Positions 7,873-16,200 of a stretch of 64,000 nucleotides of DNA are shown piece by piece. Source of the DNA: CAYNKA01 sp964397655 (lineage in GTDB: Bacteria > Spirochaetota > Spirochaetia > DTKZ01); NCBI GenBank assembly GCA_964397655.1, contig CAYNKA010000004.1:301829-365828 (forward strand). The letters are read 5' to 3'. The notes beneath the pieces were generated by a model, which worked only from the letters and a program-made list of their open reading frames with translations, was not told the origin of the DNA and searched no databases. The position numbers and the translations under genes are program-made. Numbering within the stretch: position 1 is the first letter of the stretch; every line of letters begins with the position of its first letter.

Positions 7873-9021
7873 ATGGCCAGGGATCCGCAGCATGAAAAAT
7901 GGAACGCCGTCTTCGCGGGGCTGAAGGACTCCGAACCCGTCTGCGACGACTGGCTCGACGCCTATGCCGGGGCGCTGTCCGCGGCACGCGACCTCTTCGT
8001 CATAGACCTGGGCTGCGGCTCCGGAAACGATACGAAGTACCTGCTCGAACGGGGATACCGGGTGACTGCCTGCGACTATTCGGGCGAGGCGATCGAACGC
8101 GTCCGGAGGCTTTTCCCGCAGGCGGAAACGAGGCTCTTCGACATGCGGGACGGCCTGCCCTTCCCCGACGCTTCGACCCGCGCGATCGTCGCCGATCTTT
8201 CCCTTCATTATTTCCCGTGGGAGACGACGCGGCGGATCGCGGCGGAAATAGCCCGGATTCTCCCGGCCGGGGGCCTCTTCCTGTGCCGGCTGAATTCCGT
8301 GCGCGACGTGAACCACGGAGCCGGCGAAGGCGAAGAGATCGAACGGCACTATTATCGCACCGCGGCGGGCCCGAAGCGTTTCTTCGACGAGGACGACGTC
8401 GACTCGCTGTTCACCGAGGGCTGGCTTTGGATCGCGAAGGCGGAGAAAAGGCTTTCCCGCTACGAAAAGGAAAAATCGCTCTGGGAGCTCGCGCTGAGGA
8501 GGACCGCCGCCGGAGCGGTTCGGACCGGACTTCCCTCCGCCGGACCCTTGAGACTCAGGCCCCACCACATCCTCGACATCGTGAGGAACGTCGGCAACGG
8601 CCGGGAGGCGAAGCCCCACGAGTACGGGCATCTCGTCCACCTCGTCACGGATGAAATCGTCCGCAACCCCGGACGAGAATGCCGCCTCGTGGTAGGAAGC
8701 GACGACGTCTGCGGACCCTGCGCCCGCCTGTCGCGGGACGGCAGGTGCGACGACGTACTCGCTCAGCTCGATCCGCCGCTCTCGAAGCAGGCATACAACG
8801 ACGAACTCGACCGGAGGCTGCTCGCCTTCTTCGGACTCCCGGAAAACCGCGTCCTCCGCGTCTCCGAGTTCCTCGCTCTGGCCGCGGCCCGTCTCGACGA
8901 GGTCGTGAAGATCTGCACCCACCCCAAGGAGGACGAGAGGTCCCGGCGAGAAGGTCTCGGGAAGGGAATCCTGCTGCTTGGAATAAACGGCCGGCCCGGA
9001 GCGGGAGACGGCCCCGCATGA
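7873..9021 (+). CDS. SAM-dependent methyltransferase fused to a DUF1284 domain
   Basis: A 382-residue fusion. Residues about 30-205 are a class I methyltransferase: motif I FVIDLGCGSGNDTKYL, then TACDYSGEAIERVRRLFP and DLSLHYFPWETTRRI. After a basic linker, residues about 225-375 match DUF1284 (LRLRPHHILDIV at its start, then the Cys-rich VCGPCARLSRDGRCDD). DUF1284 proteins usually occur alone at about 140 residues, and their function is unknown; the conserved Cys residues hint at metal binding. Start ATG 7873 is preceded by GGGGAGG at a good distance; the open frame continues to 7705 without support. The methyl acceptor cannot be told from sequence. Confidence 0.8.
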   Translation: MARDPQHEKWNAVFAGLKDSEPVCDDWLDAYAGALSAARDLFVIDLGCGSGNDTKYLLERGYRVTACDYSGEAIERVRRLFPQAETRLFDMRDGLPFPDASTRAIVADLSLHYFPWETTRRIAAEIARILPAGGLFLCRLNSVRDVNHGAGEGEEIERHYYRTAAGPKRFFDEDDVDSLFTEGWLWIAKAEKRLSRYEKEKSLWELALRRTAAGAVRTGLPSAGPLRLRPHHILDIVRNVGNGREAKPHEYGHLVHLVTDEIVRNPGRECRLVVGSDDVCGPCARLSRDGRCDDVLAQLDPPLSKQAYNDELDRRLLAFFGLPENRVLRVSEFLALAAARLDEVVKICTHPKEDERSRREGLGKGILLLGINGRPGAGDGPA

Positions 9022-9108
9022 GGGGTCGGGATGCAGGGCGGCCGCAGGCCGAAGAGGACTCCCCCCCGGACGGTCTCCGCGGCGCCCGCGCGCTGAAGGA
9101 CTCGCGGA

Positions 9109-10206
9109 TCAGAGCGTGAGCCGATACGGCTCCAGCATGTCCCGTTTGAAGTCCACGCCGGTTCCCGGGACGTCCGGGGCCGCGGCGAGGCCCTCCGAGT
9201 TCAGGACGAGGGGCCTCGTCGTGTATCTGTCGAGGGGAAAGCTGTGGACCTCGAGATACCCCGAATTCGGTACGCCGGCCAGGAGGCTCACGTGGAGTTC
9301 CTGCATGCCGTGGGACGAAACCGGCAGGTTGTAGAACTGGGCGAGGTTCGCCACCTTGAGCCAGCCCGTGATTCCTCCGACGTTCGATGCGTCAGGTTGG
9401 GGGAAGTCGATCCTTCCGGTCGCGATCGCCTCGCGGAATTCGAGCATCGTATGCAGGTTCTCTCCCATGGCCAGGGCAAGGCCTCCTTCCTTCCGTATCC
9501 TGTCGTAGCTCGGAAAGTCGTCGGGCACGGTCGGCTCTTCCAGCCAGAAGACATCGTAATCCCGCATCGCCCGCGCGGCTTTGATCGCGCTTTCCGCCGT
9601 CCATTTCATGTTCGCGTCGACCATGAGAATCCTTTCGCTTCCCAGGAGATCGCGTATGGCCCTGATCCTCGCGAGATCGTCCTCGAGCCTCGGCTTTCCC
9701 ACCTTTATCTTCACGGCGGGGAATCCGCGCTCGATGTACTTCCCGACGTTCGCCTTCAGTCCGTCGAGGTCGTAATGGAGGTCGATTCCCCCGCCGTAGG
9801 CCTTGGCCGTTTCGCTTCTGCCGCCGGCGAGGATCCTGAGAGGGAGACCTGCCTTTTTTCCCCGCAGATCCCAGAGGGCTATATCCACCGCGGAAACCGC
9901 GAAGCCCGCCACGCCTCCCCTCCCGACGTAATGGATGCGCCAGTTCATGCCGTGCCAGAGGGTTTCGATGCAATCAGCGTCCTTCCCGATCAGGAAAGGC
10001 TTGAGATCGTATTCGGCGACCTGGAAGATCGCCCTTCCGCCGAAGCCTCCGGTATAGGTGTAGCCGGTTCCCGTTCTTCCGTCCGCGGTTTCGATGTCGA
10101 CGATGACGAGTTCGAAGTGGGTGTGGTCGCCGTGCACCGCGTCCGCCAGAACCTCGTCCAGGGGCACGCGATAATAGGTTACCCGCAGTTCCTTGATTTC
10201 ACTCAT
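9109..10206 (-). CDS. Mandelate racemase/muconate lactonizing enzyme family protein (sugar-acid dehydratase-like)
   Basis: A 365-residue enolase-superfamily enzyme. The N-terminal capping domain covers residues 1-125. The barrel carries the K-x-K bases K166/K168 (VKIKVG), metal ligands D197 (MVDANMKW), E223 (WLEEP) and E249 (MGENLH), and the D272/H299 dyad (FPQPDAS...SSHGMQ), which places it in the mandelate racemase subgroup. These enzymes mainly abstract the alpha proton of acid sugars or related carboxylates. The TRAP transporter and GntR regulator next door support a carboxylate or sugar-acid substrate, but which one is unknown. Start ATG 10206 was chosen over the longer frame to 10491 because the family N-terminus begins here. 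Confidence 0.88.
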   Translation of the reverse strand: MSEIKELRVTYYRVPLDEVLADAVHGDHTHFELVIVDIETADGRTGTGYTYTGGFGGRAIFQVAEYDLKPFLIGKDADCIETLWHGMNWRIHYVGRGGVAGFAVSAVDIALWDLRGKKAGLPLRILAGGRSETAKAYGGGIDLHYDLDGLKANVGKYIERGFPAVKIKVGKPRLEDDLARIRAIRDLLGSERILMVDANMKWTAESAIKAARAMRDYDVFWLEEPTVPDDFPSYDRIRKEGGLALAMGENLHTMLEFREAIATGRIDFPQPDASNVGGITGWLKVANLAQFYNLPVSSHGMQELHVSLLAGVPNSGYLEVHSFPLDRYTTRPLVLNSEGLAAAPDVPGTGVDFKRDMLEPYRLTL

Positions 10207-10265
10207 TCCTGTCCCTCGCTCTCCGTCTATCTTTACAGTATGCGAGGCGGGAAACTCGTTGTCAA

Positions 10266-10282
10266 ATGTCGAATGTAGACAT
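10266..10282. promoter_or_regulatory. Inverted repeat, candidate GntR operator
   Basis: ATGTC-N7-GACAT is a perfect 5-bp inverted repeat in the 88-base gap between the divergent dehydratase and GntR regulator genes, 13 bases before the regulator start. Its size and location fit a FadR-subfamily operator that controls both genes. Inference from position and symmetry. Confidence 0.45.
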
Positions 10283-10294
10283 ATAGTCTCTTGT

Positions 10295-10900
10295 ATGAGA
10301 GGGAAAGTGTACCGCACCATCTCCGAACAGGTTTTCGGCAGACTGCGGCTGGAAATTCTGTCCGGCGAGCTTTCGCACGGGAGCGATCTCAAGGAAGAAT
10401 CGATATCCGTGCGCTTCGGCGTGAGCAGGGGGCCGGTACGCGAGGCGTTCAAGGAACTCACGCGATACGGGCTGATCGTTCCGCGGGGCAAGGCCGGCTA
10501 CAAGGTGTCCATGCCTGCGATCGCTGACGTCCGGTCGCTCATCGTCGAGCTCAGGAGGAAGATCGAGATTTTCGTCGCCCGGAAAATTCTGGACAAGGTG
10601 ACGGACGATGATTTGTCCAACCTGCAGGAAATCCTGAAACGACAGCTCGAAGCCTGCGAGTCCAACGACGTCATGGCGGTACGCGAAACGGATTTCGAGT
10701 TCCACGAGGCTCTCGTTCGAAAATACCGGGACAATGACGTGGAGGATTTGTGGCGGTCCGCCATCAACAGGATGATGATGACGTACGTCAGGCACAGGGT
10801 GCTGTTCGACAATTATTCCGAGCATTGCGAAATACTCGAGAAGTTGAAGCGCCGTGATCTTCCCGGACTCGTGAAGGCTCTCGAGCAGAATATTCAATAG
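10295..10900 (+). CDS. GntR-family transcriptional regulator (FadR/FCD subfamily)
   Basis: A 201-residue regulator. Residues about 5-70 are the winged helix (YRTISEQVFGRLRLEILSGEL, EESISVRFGVSRGPVREAFKELTRYGLI), and the rest is an all-helical FCD ligand domain with metal-site type residues (ETDFEFHEALVRKY). It is divergent from the dehydratase and lies just before the TRAP transporter, so it probably senses the transported acid or its breakdown product. Start ATG 10295 sits just upstream of the conserved domain; a frame open to 10193 would overlap the divergent gene. The FCD tail is slightly short compared with the usual 220-240 residues. Confidence 0.88.
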   Translation: MRGKVYRTISEQVFGRLRLEILSGELSHGSDLKEESISVRFGVSRGPVREAFKELTRYGLIVPRGKAGYKVSMPAIADVRSLIVELRRKIEIFVARKILDKVTDDDLSNLQEILKRQLEACESNDVMAVRETDFEFHEALVRKYRDNDVEDLWRSAINRMMMTYVRHRVLFDNYSEHCEILEKLKRRDLPGLVKALEQNIQ

Positions 10901-10955
10901 GTATCACGGATTCTGGGCGGCGGCCTTCCCTGGTGTCATACCGAACATAAAAATG

Positions 10956-10984
10956 TTGACAATTAACAACCGGTGACTTACTCT
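10956..10984 (+). promoter_or_regulatory. Candidate promoter of the TRAP transporter operon
   Basis: A perfect TTGACA (10956-10961) is followed after 17 bases by TACTCT. The -35 element sits inside the imperfect palindrome GTTGACAATTAACAAC (10955-10970), which could be a regulator site. The first TRAP gene starts at 11016. Confidence 0.45.
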
Positions 10985-11015
10985 TTTTTATATCCTTCGA
11001 AAAAGGGGGTTCCGA

Positions 11016-12011
11016 ATGAAAAAGATGTTTCCGGCCTTGTGCATCCTCTGTCTTGCGGCTTTCATCGCGGGTTCCGCATACGCGGGCGGCTCGAAGGAGC
11101 CGGAAAAGATCAAGATGAAGATCTATACCGCGTATCCCGCCGGGGACGAATCCTACGTCACGGCCACGGAATTCGCGAAGCGCGTAGCCGACCTGAGCAA
11201 CTCCGCGATCACCGCCGAGGTTTTCCACAGCGGCTCGATGGGCGGAGAAAAAGAGACCGTTCAGGCAGTCAAGCTCGGCGATGCCCAGGGGGTTACAACC
11301 GGCCTGCTTCCCGTAACCATGTTCACCCAGGATTACGGATTCTTCGACGGGATCTACGTCTTCAAGGATTTCGATCACTTCCAGAAGGTTTGGGACGGAA
11401 AACCGGGCGATGGGATCAAGAAAATCCTTCTCGACAACAATCTCAGGACCGCCGGGGTCTATATGCGCGGAATGAGGAACCTCGCCGCCAACAAGATCAT
11501 CAAGACCCCCGAAGACGGCAAGGGCCTGAAGCTCAGGACTCCCCAGGATCCAGCCATGGTTCTGACCTACAAGACCATCGGTTTTCTGCCCACGCCCATA
11601 GCGCTCCCCGAACTGTTCACCGCCCTCCAGACCGGAGTCGTCGACTGTGCGGAAGGACCTCCCTCGCAGATGCTTTCCTACAAGTACAACGAAGTCCAGA
11701 AGTACCTCATGATGACCGGCCACAACGTGTCCGTAGCCATGTTCAACCTGAGCGAGCGGTTCCTCCAGGGTCTGAAACCCGAGCAGAAGGCCATCGTCGA
11801 GAAGGCCGCCAAGGAAGCGGTCAAGGCCGGCGGCGAGTACGCGATGAAGGCCGACGGCGAGAAGCTCGACAAGCTCATCAAGGGCGGCATGACCCGCGTC
11901 GAGGTCGATCGGATGGCGTTCATGGCTGCAGCCAAGCCTGCGGTGGAGGAGCTTTTCAAGACGAAATGGAAGGTGACGAGCTGGGAAGAAATCATGTCCT
12001 ACGCCAAATGA
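11016..12011 (+). CDS. TRAP transporter substrate-binding protein (DctP family)
   Basis: A 331-residue periplasmic protein with a signal peptide (residues 1-23; FIAGSAYAGGSKE, possibly cut near AYA). It has the DctP features: GDESYVTATEFAKRVADLSN, the GGEKETVQAVKLGDAQG segment, the arginine-containing LKLRTPQDPAMVLTYKTIG region that normally binds the carboxylate, and ALQTGVVDCAEGPPSQ. It binds an organic acid, probably a sugar acid judging from the neighbouring dehydratase, and passes it to the DctQ/DctM subunits downstream. Strong upstream promoter candidate at 10956. Confidence 0.92.
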   Translation: MKKMFPALCILCLAAFIAGSAYAGGSKEPEKIKMKIYTAYPAGDESYVTATEFAKRVADLSNSAITAEVFHSGSMGGEKETVQAVKLGDAQGVTTGLLPVTMFTQDYGFFDGIYVFKDFDHFQKVWDGKPGDGIKKILLDNNLRTAGVYMRGMRNLAANKIIKTPEDGKGLKLRTPQDPAMVLTYKTIGFLPTPIALPELFTALQTGVVDCAEGPPSQMLSYKYNEVQKYLMMTGHNVSVAMFNLSERFLQGLKPEQKAIVEKAAKEAVKAGGEYAMKADGEKLDKLIKGGMTRVEVDRMAFMAAAKPAVEELFKTKWKVTSWEEIMSYAK

Positions 12012-12036
12012 AAAGCCATCTTGCGATTTGACGTTC

Positions 12037-12062
12037 GAAGCTCTGCCGCCGGGCGGGGCTTC
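12037..12062 (+). other. Intercistronic hairpin between dctP-like and dctQ-like genes
   Basis: GAAGCTCTGCC and GGCGGGGCTTC pair over 11 positions (two G-T wobbles) around a 4-base loop. No T-run follows, so it is not a classic terminator. Such hairpins after binding-protein genes often stabilise the upstream mRNA or reduce readthrough, giving more binding protein than permease. Function inferred. Confidence 0.5.
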
Positions 12063-12082
12063 GTCCGCTCAGGAGTGCATTC

Positions 12083-12586
12083 GTGAAGTCGACAGGACCG
12101 TTCAGAAACTTCCTCGAAAGGATCGTTTATGTTCTCGACCGGGTGTCCGGCGTGATTTTCGTCGCGATCTGCGTCATCGTTTTCATCCAGGTCATCGCCC
12201 GGTTCGTCCTGAGGTTCCCGACCCCGTGGTCCGAGGAACTCGCTCGATACCTTCTCGTCCTCCTCGTCTTTCTCGGGACGGGCGTCTCGCTGAAGGGGAG
12301 ATCCCATCTCATCGCGCTGAACATCTTCGAAGGACGCTCTGAAGCGGTCGCGAGGATCGGAAGGCTCCTCGTCGACGGCATCGTTCTTTTCGTCTGCATA
12401 TTCTTCACGCGCAACAGCATACGCATGTCCTCGATCGCGGGGACCGAAATGGCGTCCTCCATGATATGGCTGAAAACGAGTTATCTTTACATCGTCATCG
12501 CCGCGGGTTTCCTGCTTTCCTCGTTGTTCACGGCCTTCTCGATCCTCGAAACCTTGATCGGGACGAGAGAAGGGGAGCGGAAATGA
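12083..12586 (+). CDS. TRAP transporter small permease (DctQ family)
   Basis: A 167-residue membrane protein with four hydrophobic segments: GVIFVAICVIVFIQVIARFV, YLLVLLVFLGTGVSLKG, GIVLFVCIFFTRNSI and LYIVIAAGFLLSSLFTAF. The TPWSEELARYLLV segment between helices 1 and 2 is the DctQ signature. GTG start at 12083 with AGGAG seven bases upstream. It overlaps the large subunit gene by 4 bases. Confidence 0.9.
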   Translation: MKSTGPFRNFLERIVYVLDRVSGVIFVAICVIVFIQVIARFVLRFPTPWSEELARYLLVLLVFLGTGVSLKGRSHLIALNIFEGRSEAVARIGRLLVDGIVLFVCIFFTRNSIRMSSIAGTEMASSMIWLKTSYLYIVIAAGFLLSSLFTAFSILETLIGTREGERK

Positions 12587-13884
12587 TCCTGACGTCCCTG
12601 CTTTTCGGCGGTCTTCTGATCGGGATTTTCATCATCGGAGTGCCCATAGGTTACGCGATCATCTTCGCGACGACGATCCTCTACTTCGTCCATACCGGCG
12701 GTTCGGGGGATTCGGCCATCCTACTGCAGCGTATGTTCGACGGCCTCAACAGCTTTCCCCTGCTCGCTATACCGGTGTTCATGCTCACGGGCAACCTCAT
12801 GAACACGAGCGGCATCACCCAGCGCATGTTCCGTTTCGCTTCGGCCCTCGTCGGACACTTCCGTCTCGGGCTGGCTCAGGTGAACGTCGTCGTGAGCATC
12901 ATCTTCGCGGGAATGTCGGGCTCCGCATCGGTCGACGCCGCTTCCCTCGGCCAGATCGAGATGAAGGCGATGCTCGACGAGGGCTACGATCGGGATTATT
13001 CCGCTGCCGTGACCGCGGCCTCGTCCACGGTCGGGCCGATCATTCCACCGAGCATCCCCCTCGTCATCTACGGCGTCGTGTCGGAGGTTTCCATCGGCCG
13101 TCTCCTCTTCGCGGGGCTCGTTCCGGGACTCCTCGTCGGAGCTACCCTCATGGTGCTGATCGCGATCCAGGGGAAGAAGGGCGGATATCCGCGAACGGCG
13201 TTCAAGGGCTTCGGAAACCTGTGGGACGCGTTCAAGGGCGGCTTCTTCCCCCTGCTCACGCCGATCATCCTGATGGGAGGGATCCTTACGGGCGTTTTCA
13301 CGCCGACGGAAGCGGCGGTCGTGGCGCTCGCCTATTCGCTGATCCTCGGTATGGTCGTGTATCGCGAAGTCTCTCTTCGGCAGTTCTGGGAATTGGTGCG
13401 CAACACGTTCCGTCTCACGGTCGAAGTGATGATCATCATCGCCGCCGCCAACGCTTTCGGCTACATGGTCGTGAGCGCGAGGATACCGCAGGGGCTCGCG
13501 GAATACGTGGCCTCGCTCGCTCTCAGCAAATGGACGGTCCTCGTCATCGTCAACCTCGCCCTGCTCGTCGTCGGCTGCTTCATGGAGACCGCGGCGGCCA
13601 TAACGATCTGCGTCCCGGTTCTCATGCCCCTGGTCACGAGCCTCGGGATCGACCCGGTCCACTTCGGGCTCATCGTGGTCTTCAACCTCGTGTTCGGCCT
13701 GCTCACCCCTCCGGTCGGTCTCGTCCTCTTCATCACGAGCCGGGTCGCCGAGATCTCCGTCATGAGGCTTTTCCGCGCACTCTGGACGTTCTATATCCCG
13801 CTTTTCCTCTGCCTCGTCCTGATCACCTTCGTCCCGGCGATCTCGACCTGGCTGCCGAACCTGCTGATGGGTATGAGCAAATAA
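12583..13884 (+). CDS. TRAP transporter large permease (DctM family)
   Basis: A 433-residue membrane protein with about twelve transmembrane segments. Family landmarks include IGVPIGYAIIFATTILY, PLLAIPVFMLTGNLMN, IIFAGMSGSASVDAASLGQ, TAASSTVGPIIPPSIPLVIYG and FGLLTPPVGLVLFI. It forms the sodium-coupled channel of the TRAP system with the DctQ subunit. ATG 12583 overlaps the DctQ stop; an open frame back to 12466 lies inside dctQ and is not used. No T-rich terminator hairpin is seen after the gene. Confidence 0.93.
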   Translation: MILTSLLFGGLLIGIFIIGVPIGYAIIFATTILYFVHTGGSGDSAILLQRMFDGLNSFPLLAIPVFMLTGNLMNTSGITQRMFRFASALVGHFRLGLAQVNVVVSIIFAGMSGSASVDAASLGQIEMKAMLDEGYDRDYSAAVTAASSTVGPIIPPSIPLVIYGVVSEVSIGRLLFAGLVPGLLVGATLMVLIAIQGKKGGYPRTAFKGFGNLWDAFKGGFFPLLTPIILMGGILTGVFTPTEAAVVALAYSLILGMVVYREVSLRQFWELVRNTFRLTVEVMIIIAAANAFGYMVVSARIPQGLAEYVASLALSKWTVLVIVNLALLVVGCFMETAAAITICVPVLMPLVTSLGIDPVHFGLIVVFNLVFGLLTPPVGLVLFITSRVAEISVMRLFRALWTFYIPLFLCLVLITFVPAISTWLPNLLMGMSK

Positions 13885-13972
13885 CCTCGGGAGCTTTCGT
13901 ACTGTCAGGGAAGCCGCCTCGAATTGCTTGCAAAAATCGAGTCGAAGCCGTAGAGTGACTGACGGAGGAACG

Positions 13973-14500
13973 ATGAAAACAGCCGTCGTGTACAAATCCA
14001 TTTCCGGCTTCACGAAGACCTACGCGGAGTGGATAGCCGAGGACCTCGGAGCCGATCTCTTCGCCCTAGACCGGGTCTCCGATTCCGTTTTTTCCGAATA
14101 CGATGCCATCGTCTTCGGGGGCAGTCTGCACGCCGTGGGGATCAACGGGGTGAAATTCTTAAACAGGAATTTCGAAAAGCTCGACGGGAAAAAAGTCGTG
14201 GTCTTCGCGGTCGGAGCGTCGCCGAACAGGGAGGGCATCCCCGATGAGGTCCTGAACAAGAACTTCACCGCGGAGCGCAGGAAGGAAATCAGATTCTTCT
14301 ATTTCCGGGGAGGTTTCGATTTCTCGAAGCTGGACCTGCCGAACAAAATCCTCATGACCGTTTTCAAATGGTCTTTGAAGAGGAAGAAATCGAGGACCGA
14401 GGACGAGCAGGGGATGCTCGAAGCCTACCGAAAGCCCATGGACTTCACGGACCGCGAAAGCGTCAAGCCTCTTCTCGAGTACGTAAGGTCCCTCGGCTGA
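13973..14500 (+). CDS. Flavodoxin-domain protein (HemG/Flavodoxin_5-like)
   Basis: A 175-residue flavodoxin fold protein: FMN phosphate loop KSISGFTKTYAEWIAEDLG (residues 8-26), EYDAIVFGGSLHAVGING for the second loop and KVVVFAVGASPN for the third. The C-terminal half (FFYFRGGFDFSKLDLPNK) is like the flavodoxin domains of HemG-type proteins. GGAGG lies five bases before ATG 13973. It is an electron carrier or small reductase; partner unknown. No haem genes are nearby. Confidence 0.82.
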   Translation: MKTAVVYKSISGFTKTYAEWIAEDLGADLFALDRVSDSVFSEYDAIVFGGSLHAVGINGVKFLNRNFEKLDGKKVVVFAVGASPNREGIPDEVLNKNFTAERRKEIRFFYFRGGFDFSKLDLPNKILMTVFKWSLKRKKSRTEDEQGMLEAYRKPMDFTDRESVKPLLEYVRSLG

Positions 14501-14562
14501 AATCGGGCACGCCCGATCCTCGCGGCCGCGACTTGGGCGGCCCCTTGCCCGACAGCCCCCGG

Positions 14563-15342
14563 ATGGATCATACTCCGTACACCATGGAACCTATCAAAGC
14601 CGTCTCGAATCCTTTCGGCGGACTCGTCGTCGAATCCGTCGATTTACCGGCCTCTCCCGACGAATTCCGCGAGCGCCTCATCCCGAGCATAGCCGCATGG
14701 AAGGAACAGAAGGCGAAGGTGGTCTGGATCACCGTGGCGAGGTCCCAGGCTGATCTGATCCCGGTCGCCGTGGAAGCCGGCTGCGTCTTCCACCACGCCC
14801 TCGTGGACTCGCTCCAGCTCACCCTGACGCTCGCTCCGGGCTCCTTCATTCCTCCCTTCGCGACTCACTACGTCGGGGCGGGCGGGGTGGTCGTCCGCGA
14901 GGACGGCAGGCTTCTCGTCGTTTCCGAGCGGTACAAGCTCATGCCCGGACGCAGGCTCAAGCTGCCCGGCGGAGCGCTCAACGCGGGAGAGCATATTTCC
15001 TCGGCGGTGGAGAGAGAAGTGAAGGAGGAGACGGGAATCGACGCGCGCTTCGAGTCGGTCGTCTGCCTGCGTCACTGGCACGGCTACCGGTACGGAAAGT
15101 CCGACATCTATTTCGTCTGCCGCCTTACGCCTCTTTCATTCGACATCAAGATGGACGAGGGCGAGCTCGCGGAATGTCTCTGGCTTCCCGTGGCGGATTT
15201 TTTCGCCGACCCGGACGTGCACGCCTTCAACAAGCGCATCGTCCGCATCGCCCTCGGCGCTTCGCCCGGCCTGTCGCGCGAGATCATCGAGAACTACGGC
15301 ACGCCGGAAACCCACGAACTCCTCATGCCCTCAGGCGAATAA
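14563..15342 (+). CDS. Nudix hydrolase with N-terminal NUDT6-like domain
   Basis: A 259-residue protein. Residues about 10-95 match the pre-Nudix domain of the NUDT6/GFG group (VESVDLPASPDEFRERL, VFHHALVDSLQLTLTL). The Nudix domain follows: THYVGAGGVVVRED, then the Nudix box GGALNAGEHISSAVEREV with KEETGI completing it, metal-binding Glu residues intact. Nudix enzymes cleave nucleoside diphosphate linkages; substrate not predictable. No clear SD; ATG 14563 or ATG 14584 are both possible. Convergent with the SDR gene, sharing a terminator hairpin. Confidence 0.88.
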   Translation: MDHTPYTMEPIKAVSNPFGGLVVESVDLPASPDEFRERLIPSIAAWKEQKAKVVWITVARSQADLIPVAVEAGCVFHHALVDSLQLTLTLAPGSFIPPFATHYVGAGGVVVREDGRLLVVSERYKLMPGRRLKLPGGALNAGEHISSAVEREVKEETGIDARFESVVCLRHWHGYRYGKSDIYFVCRLTPLSFDIKMDEGELAECLWLPVADFFADPDVHAFNKRIVRIALGASPGLSREIIENYGTPETHELLMPSGE

Positions 15343-15377
15343 AAAACCCGGCGGAAGGGGCCTCCTTCGCGCCGGGT
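15340..15377 (-). terminator. Rho-independent terminator (SDR operon; probably bidirectional)
   Basis: ACCCGGCG-GAAGG pairs with CCTTC-GCGCCGGGT (one bulged base) around GGCCT. On the minus strand the stem is followed by TTTTTT, so it ends the kinase-dehydrogenase-SDR transcript; it also lies right after the Nudix gene on the plus strand. Confidence 0.85.
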
Positions 15378-15399
15378 CCGTGCTTCGATACGACAATGA

Positions 15400-16179
15400 T
15401 CAGGCCGCGGTCCAGCCGCCGTCCGAGAAGACGATCTGGCCGTTGATGTAGTCCGAGGCCTTCGACGCGAGGAAGATCGCGAGGCAGCCGAGGTCCTTCT
15501 CCGGGTCGGCGAGCGTCTTGAGGGGGATGCGGCCGAGGACCCATTCCCGCTTCGCCGGATTCTCGAAGAGCTTGCGGGTGAGTTCGGTTTCGACGTAGCC
15601 GGGCGCGAGGGCGTTCACGTGGATGCCGTATTTCGCCCATTCCACGCACATGGCGCGGGTCAGGCCGAGGATGCCCATCTTCGCGGCGACGTAGGGCATG
15701 ATGTCGGGGATAGCCATGAAGCTGTTGAGAGACCCGAGATTGATGATCTTTCCGCCGCCGTTCTCGATGAAATGCGGGGCGAAGGCCTGGGAGATGAGGA
15801 AGGTCGCCCGGGTGTGGGTCGCGATCACGCTGTCGAATTCCTCGGCGGTGATTTCCAGCGCCGGCTTCCTGACCTGGATTCCCGCGTTGTTGACGAGGAT
15901 GTCGACGCGCTTGCACATGGCGATGATGTCGCTCACGTACTTCTTGATTTCGGCGGTCTTCGTGACGTCCATCTTGTAGGAGTAGGTCTTGACGCCGGTC
16001 TTCTCGGCTATTTCCTTGGCCGTGGCAGCCGCGTTCTCCTCCATGATGTCGGAGATCACGACGTCGGCTCCGGCCCTGGCGAGCATGGTCGCGATCGCCT
16101 TTCCGATGCCGCGGCCCGAGCCGGTGACCAGGGCGGTCTTGCCCTTCAGCGAAAAGAATTCGTCGAATACGTTCATCAT
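15400..16179 (-). CDS. Short-chain dehydrogenase/reductase (gluconate 5-dehydrogenase-like)
   Basis: A 259-residue SDR with NAD(P)-binding TGSGRGIG (residues 19-26), VDILVNNAG (92-100) and the catalytic S150, Y163 and K167 (YVAAK). The PGYVETELTRK region and the GQIVFSDGGWTAA end are typical of the gluconate 5-dehydrogenase/KduD-like group. It is the last gene of a minus-strand operon after the FGGY kinase and zinc dehydrogenase, so it probably oxidises or reduces a sugar, polyol or sugar acid in that pathway. Confidence 0.9.
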   Translation of the reverse strand: MMNVFDEFFSLKGKTALVTGSGRGIGKAIATMLARAGADVVISDIMEENAAATAKEIAEKTGVKTYSYKMDVTKTAEIKKYVSDIIAMCKRVDILVNNAGIQVRKPALEITAEEFDSVIATHTRATFLISQAFAPHFIENGGGKIINLGSLNSFMAIPDIMPYVAAKMGILGLTRAMCVEWAKYGIHVNALAPGYVETELTRKLFENPAKREWVLGRIPLKTLADPEKDLGCLAIFLASKASDYINGQIVFSDGGWTAA

Positions 16180-16200
16180 GATATCGTTTCTCCTCTCGTT

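Noticed and set aside
9018..9119. 33-residue frame after the methyltransferase fusion, with ATG overlapping its stop
   Set aside because: Arg/Asp-rich without motif, overlaps the end of the convergent dehydratase gene; looks like read-off of a GC-rich gap.
12721..14013. 430-codon minus-strand open frame over dctM
   Set aside because: Low-complexity acidic/basic translation, opposite a clear TRAP permease.
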